64,000 nucleotides of DNA from Bacillota bacterium (GTDB lineage Bacteria; Bacillota; Clostridia; Lachnospirales; Lachnospiraceae), in the NCBI GenBank assembly GCA_023450835.1, contig JAEXGM010000097.1, forward strand, positions 1-64,000. Direction: 5' to 3'. Of this stretch, positions 60,402 to 64,000 are shown piece by piece. The notes beneath the pieces were generated by a model. The model saw nothing but the letters and a program-made list of their open reading frames with translations, was not told the DNA's origin and made no database searches. The position numbers and the translations under genes were made by a program. Position 1 is the first letter of the stretch. Each line of letters starts with the position of its first letter.

Positions 60402-61307
60402 GTGCTAAAAGAAAATCCAAGTTTTACTGCTAAATTTTGTGCCTTTGCAAGGGCATATCATTCTAATTATGCCAAAGAAAAAATATATGACGATTACCTG
60501 GCCTTTGATTTCTTAGGTAAGGAAGAATATGAGGATATCCGTGATTTAATAATTTCAATTTTAAATAATAAAAGCTGGCAGATTCCTGATATCAAAACAT
60601 GGGATGAATTTCTAGATGAACTGATTGCGCCGGTAATTCTTACCCGAATGAAATATGCAGAAGAAAAATTATTACAGTATGCGAAGAGAAAAGGAAAAAT
60701 ACAATATGTAATATGCGGTGCCGGGTTAGATACCTTTGCTTTCCGCAATACAAATAAGAATATCGGAATTTTTGAGCTGGACCACCCTAATACCCATAAT
60801 TATAAAATAGACAGAATCAGGCAGTTGGAATGGAATATTCCGGATAATACACATTATATACCAATTGATTTTGAAAAGCAGAATATAAGGGATACCTTAT
60901 TGGAAAATGGCTTTAAAGAAGAGCTTCCTGCATTTTTTGCAATACTTGGGGTGGCATACTACTTAGAATTAACTGCGCTGGTCAAGACACTTGAAGAAAT
61001 ATCAAAAGCCGTCAAGGCTGAGAGTTTACTTGTTTTTGATTATCCGGATAAAATGCTGATAAGCGAGGAGCATACAAGAATGCAGGTGTTAAAAGATATT
61101 ACAAGCGGGGTCGGTGAACAAATGAAAGGAGGAATGACAGAGGAAGACCTTGTATCCGAACTTGCCAAATGTGACTATACGACAGAAGAGGTATTTGCAC
61201 CCCGGGATATTCAGGAGGTACTGATAGGAAAGAAAAAATTAATTGCTTTTAAGAGCATACAATTTATAACGGCAAAAAAACGAGAGGTTATGAAAGGAGC
61301 GGAATAA
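60402..61307 (+). CDS. SAM-dependent methyltransferase (LCMT-like)
   Basis: 301 residues of the leucine-carboxyl-methyltransferase-like family: LAPVILTRMKYAEEKLLQYA-type entry and the SAM loop IQYVICGAGLDTFAFRN, with the acidic IGIFELDHPNTHNYK strand. Starts at GTG 60402 with AGGAGG nine bases upstream. It heads an operon with cystathionine lyase/synthase genes, as yrrT or ubiG methyltransferases do in Bacillus and Clostridium mcc operons. It probably turns SAM into SAH, feeding homocysteine to the pathway, but the methyl acceptor is unknown. The family differs from YrrT. Confidence 0.85.
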   Translation: MLKENPSFTAKFCAFARAYHSNYAKEKIYDDYLAFDFLGKEEYEDIRDLIISILNNKSWQIPDIKTWDEFLDELIAPVILTRMKYAEEKLLQYAKRKGKIQYVICGAGLDTFAFRNTNKNIGIFELDHPNTHNYKIDRIRQLEWNIPDNTHYIPIDFEKQNIRDTLLENGFKEELPAFFAILGVAYYLELTALVKTLEEISKAVKAESLLVFDYPDKMLISEEHTRMQVLKDITSGVGEQMKGGMTEEDLVSELAKCDYTTEEVFAPRDIQEVLIGKKKLIAFKSIQFITAKKREVMKGAE

Positions 61308-61311
61308 AAAC

Positions 61312-62481
61312 ATGGGCCATTTCAACAGTATTTCAACCAAATTAATACATGGAGGAATTGATGGGGATGATAGAACAGGGGCAGTCAATATTCCCATTTA
61401 TCAGACATCGACCTATAAACAAATACATCTGGGGGAGCATAAGGGATATGAATATTCCAGGACCGGAAATCCTACAAGAGAGGCATTGGAGAAATTAATT
61501 GCCGAACTGGAGGAAGGCAGGTATGGATTTGCCTTTGCATCCGGCATGGCAGCCACAACGGCAGTGCTTACTTTGTTCCGATCGGGAGACAGGATACTTA
61601 TTTCAGAAAATGTGTACGGCGGAACCTTCCGCGTACTGGATAAGGTCTTTCGTTCCTTTGGCGTGTCATACGAAATTGTAAATACTACGGACCTGGATGT
61701 ATTAGAGAAAGCAATTACCGATGAAGTAAAGGCCGTATTTATTGAAAGCCCTGCTAATCCATTGATGACGGTTACTGACATTCAGGCAGTAGCGGCGGTT
61801 ACCCATAGCCATAACAAGCTGCTGATTGTTGACAACACCTTTATGACTCCATATCTGCAGCAACCTTTGGTTTTGGGAGCTGACATAGTAGTTCACAGTG
61901 CAACGAAATACTTAGGGGGACACAGTGATTTAATTGCAGGGCTGGCCGTTATAAATGACCAGGAGCTGGCAGCAAAGTTACATTTTATACAGAATGCGAC
62001 CGGCGGGATTCTTCAGCCCTTCGATTCTTTTTTACTGATTCGGGGCATAAAGACCTTGGGCGTAAGATTGGACCGTCACCAGGAAAATGCGGTTAAGGTG
62101 GCCAATTGGCTTACCAATCAAAAATATGTTAAAAAGGTATATTATCCGGGCCTGGAATCTGACCCCGGATATGCTGTTCAAAAACAACAGGCCAAGGGGC
62201 CGGGGGCAATGATTTCATTTGAGCTGGAGGACGGATTGGACATTCGTAAGTTTTATGACGGACTGCAGCTCATTGCACTGGCAGAAAGTCTGGGGGGAGT
62301 TGAGTCCTTAGTATGCCATCCATCAAGTATGACCCATGCTTCAATTCCGGAGGAAATACGGAAAAGAGTAGGCATTACAGATGGGTTGATAAGACTTTCT
62401 GTTGGGATTGAGGATGTAAATGAAATTTTGGAAGACTTAGAGCAGGCAATAAAAGCAGCGGCTGATAATGATATAGCTTAA
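61312..62481 (+). CDS. mccB: PLP enzyme of Cys/Met metabolism, cystathionine gamma-lyase/synthase type
   Basis: 389 residues of the Cys/Met PLP family. PLP-stacking and binding blocks are YEYSRTGNPTREALEKLIAELE, FAFASGMAATTAV and DNTFMTPYLQQPL. Lysine in VVHSATKYLGGHSDLIAG forms the Schiff base. C-terminal LVCHPSSMTHASIP is typical. Context (methyltransferase before, CysK-like enzyme after) favours cystathionine gamma-lyase, releasing cysteine from cystathionine; gamma-synthase or homocysteine gamma-lyase cannot be excluded. Ribosome site AAAGGAG; starts four bases after the methyltransferase stop. Confidence 0.87.
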   Translation: MGHFNSISTKLIHGGIDGDDRTGAVNIPIYQTSTYKQIHLGEHKGYEYSRTGNPTREALEKLIAELEEGRYGFAFASGMAATTAVLTLFRSGDRILISENVYGGTFRVLDKVFRSFGVSYEIVNTTDLDVLEKAITDEVKAVFIESPANPLMTVTDIQAVAAVTHSHNKLLIVDNTFMTPYLQQPLVLGADIVVHSATKYLGGHSDLIAGLAVINDQELAAKLHFIQNATGGILQPFDSFLLIRGIKTLGVRLDRHQENAVKVANWLTNQKYVKKVYYPGLESDPGYAVQKQQAKGPGAMISFELEDGLDIRKFYDGLQLIALAESLGGVESLVCHPSSMTHASIPEEIRKRVGITDGLIRLSVGIEDVNEILEDLEQAIKAAADNDIA

Positions 62482-62502
62482 TCGGAAGTTAGGGGAATGG
62501 TT

Positions 62503-63408
62503 ATGTATTATAAGAATATTCAGCAATTGATAGGCAATACACCACTTGTGAAGTTGGAACATATTGAATTGCCAAAGAAAGTGCAGCTATTTGCCAAATT
62601 AGAGTATTGGAACCCCTCCGGAAGCGTTAAGGATAGAACAGGGCTTTATATGCTGCAGGATGCCGAGCGCAAAGGAATTCTCGTACCGGGAGGGACAATT
62701 GTGGAAGCTACGGCAGGAAATACCGGCCTTGGCATTGCCATGGCAGCCTTGAATAAGGGTTATGAAATTATCTTCGTAGTGCCAACGAAATTCTCTCAGG
62801 AAAAACAGGCGTTATTAAAGGCTCTTGGAGCAACGGTTATTAATACTCCAAGAGAAAAGGGGATGCTTGGCGCACAGCAAAAGGCTTCAGAGCTGGCAAG
62901 AGAAATTCCGGGAGCTATTTCCCTGAAACAATTTGAAAATCCCTCCAATCCTCTGGCACATTATGAAACAACGGGAAAAGAAATTTATGATGATTTGGAA
63001 GGGAAACTGGATTATTTCGTAGCAGGAGCAGGCAGCGGCGGTACATTTTCGGGAATTGTTAAATACCTAAAGGAAAAGAATCCGAAGATAAGAGGGATAC
63101 TGGCAGACCCCATTGGGTCCACTATGGGCGGAGGAGAACATGGGGATTATGATATTGAGGGAATCGGAAATGATTTCATAGCAGCCACTATGGATATGAA
63201 CTTGGTAGATGAAGTCATTAAAATTTCAGATACGGAAGCTTATGAATGGGCACGTCTCCTTGCCAGAAAAGAAGGGATGCTTGTTGGCTCTTCTTCAGGA
63301 GCGGCAATTGCCGGGGCAACGAAATTAGCAAAGGAAATTGGTGAGGGAACAATTGTAACCTTATTTCCGGACCGTGGAGACCGGTATTTCAGTAAAAATC
63401 TCTATTGA
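62503..63408 (+). CDS. mccA: cysteine synthase/cystathionine beta-synthase family PLP enzyme
   Basis: 301 residues. Blocks are IGNTPLVKLE, SGSVKDRTGLYM (PLP Lys ~41), EATAGNTGLGIAMAALN, phosphate loop GAGSGGTFSGI and VGSSSGAAIAGA. It belongs with CysK/MccA enzymes; next to an mccB-like gene it is best read as O-acetylserine-dependent cystathionine beta-synthase, which joins homocysteine and serine derivative. A plain cysteine synthase is the alternative. I choose ATG 62503, spaced seven bases from AGGGG; ATG 62497 abuts it. A strong bidirectional terminator follows. Confidence 0.85.
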   Translation: MYYKNIQQLIGNTPLVKLEHIELPKKVQLFAKLEYWNPSGSVKDRTGLYMLQDAERKGILVPGGTIVEATAGNTGLGIAMAALNKGYEIIFVVPTKFSQEKQALLKALGATVINTPREKGMLGAQQKASELAREIPGAISLKQFENPSNPLAHYETTGKEIYDDLEGKLDYFVAGAGSGGTFSGIVKYLKEKNPKIRGILADPIGSTMGGGEHGDYDIEGIGNDFIAATMDMNLVDEVIKISDTEAYEWARLLARKEGMLVGSSSGAAIAGATKLAKEIGEGTIVTLFPDRGDRYFSKNLY

Positions 63409-63417
63409 ACTTAAAAC

Positions 63418-63452
63418 TTGAGGCATTCTGGCTGGGAGTCAGAATGCCTCAA
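63418..63452. terminator. bidirectional terminator after the transsulfuration operon
   Basis: TTGAGGCATTCTG pairs perfectly with CAGAATGCCTCAA around a nine-base loop, then GCTGTTTTGG. It overlaps the last codons of the convergent WYL gene. Confidence 0.85.
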
Positions 63453-64000
63453 GCTGTTTTGGACGGTATATGCTAATTCTATTTTGTAAAATCTTCAGGA
63501 GATCCTCCGGAATTTCCTGAACCTTGATATCTTCTCCCAGAAAAAGCAGCCAATTTGTTATTTCATTTAATTCATCGGGGTGATTAAGGCTGACAAAGGT
63601 CCTTAGGATGGCTGTGGTTTGATAGGGATTCGTATAGGAAATTGTGAATTTCAGAGGATGGTATTTTTTGAACTGTGCGATGGCTTTTGGGCCAAGTTCA
63701 AGGACAAGGTTATTTGCTTCTTCCTGCCGGCTTAGTTTTTCCAGAATCTTTTTCTTACTGATAGCTTTTTTAACAGGGTATACTTTGACATCAGTAAGAG
63801 TGTCGACAGAAAATATCTTTTTCTTTTCCTCTTTTAAATCAAAGCCTTCAATCAGCCATAGGCTTTTTTCGTGGTACAGATGCAAAAGATAAATGGCATA
63901 AGATTTTAAATCCTTCTCTTCTTCCACGGTAATCAGCAGATAACTGTCCGAAAGGAGGAGCTGTATAAGTTTTTCTAACATGGGGTGAGGGAGGTCTGAA
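63439..64000 (-). CDS. WYL-domain regulator, C-terminal part (cut by window edge)
   Basis: The minus-strand frame is open to the window edge with no ribosome site before ATG 63981, so the gene very likely starts beyond the window. The visible ~187 residues show a WYL domain: LKSYAIYLLHLYHEKSLWLIEGFDLKEEKKKIFSVDTLTDVKVY. A C-terminal WCX-like part follows (LELGPKAIAQFKKYHPLKFTI, then NEITNWLLFLGEDIKV). The N-terminal helix-turn-helix would be outside. It converges with the mccA-like gene. Target genes unknown. Confidence 0.75.
   Translation of the reverse strand, partial: SDLPHPMLEKLIQLLLSDSYLLITVEEEKDLKSYAIYLLHLYHEKSLWLIEGFDLKEEKKKIFSVDTLTDVKVYPVKKAISKKKILEKLSRQEEANNLVLELGPKAIAQFKKYHPLKFTISYTNPYQTTAILRTFVSLNHPDELNEITNWLLFLGEDIKVQEIPEDLLKILQNRISIYRPKQLEAF

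Overview
The window reads as chromosomal DNA of a low-GC, anaerobic, carbohydrate-degrading Clostridia, most likely a Lachnospiraceae-type plant-glycan fermenter. This is inferred from strong AGGAGG-type ribosome sites, TTGACA/TATAAT promoters, many small one- and two-component regulators, clostridial-type solute importers (lipoprotein binding proteins, YesM/YesN-like kinases), GH127/GH43/GH18 glycosidases, and a transsulfuration operon arranged as in clostridia. No rRNA, tRNA, CRISPR array, complete insertion sequence or prophage was seen.

Layout. 1-9.3 kb: small accessory genes (alpha/beta hydrolase, GNAT, a 57-aa membrane protein, GGDEF cyclase, malate/lactate-type dehydrogenase, MBL hydrolase, MsrB), a doubly broken XRE regulator, an MFS carrier and a secreted cadherin-like repeat protein. 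9.4-18.7 kb: regulators, a phosphatidyltransferase, an MmyB-type regulator divergent from a reductase, a secreted chitinase-type GH18, a TetR/DHA2-exporter/kinase operon with a very clear promoter-operator, and a sigma factor-holin pair. 19-24 kb: a lipoprotein, a signal-less endolysin, an acetylesterase and a GH43-like enzyme. 24-28.5 kb: MarR plus a heterodimeric ABC exporter, with matching palindromes before both units. 28.8-33 kb: a zinc-ribbon protein, a Fur-family regulator, a ferredoxin-nitroreductase, an SDR and a WYL regulator.

33-40 kb is an L-arabinoside utilisation island: LacI regulator, GH127 beta-L-arabinofuranosidase, binding protein and two permeases, with LacI-like operators in the divergent promoter region. 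41-53.4 kb is a second sugar-sensing and uptake island: membrane kinase, AraC-type response regulator, membrane-anchored binding protein, then an Opp/Dpp-type importer and an additional MalE-type lipoprotein. 53.6-60 kb holds a fusion of a helix-hairpin-helix-like and a nuclease-like region, small stress genes, and the Ku-LigD end-joining pair. 60.4-63.4 kb is a reverse-transsulfuration operon (methyltransferase, mccB-like, mccA-like), followed by a truncated WYL regulator at the edge.

The most unusual signals are (i) a ~78-bp two-hairpin repeat present at least twice (50712 and 56331) at equivalent post-stop positions, (ii) a domesticated-looking sigma/holin/endolysin set near a secreted GH18 enzyme, and (iii) an orphan HhH-nuclease fusion with its own promoter. 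All functional calls come from reading motifs by eye; no database search was possible.
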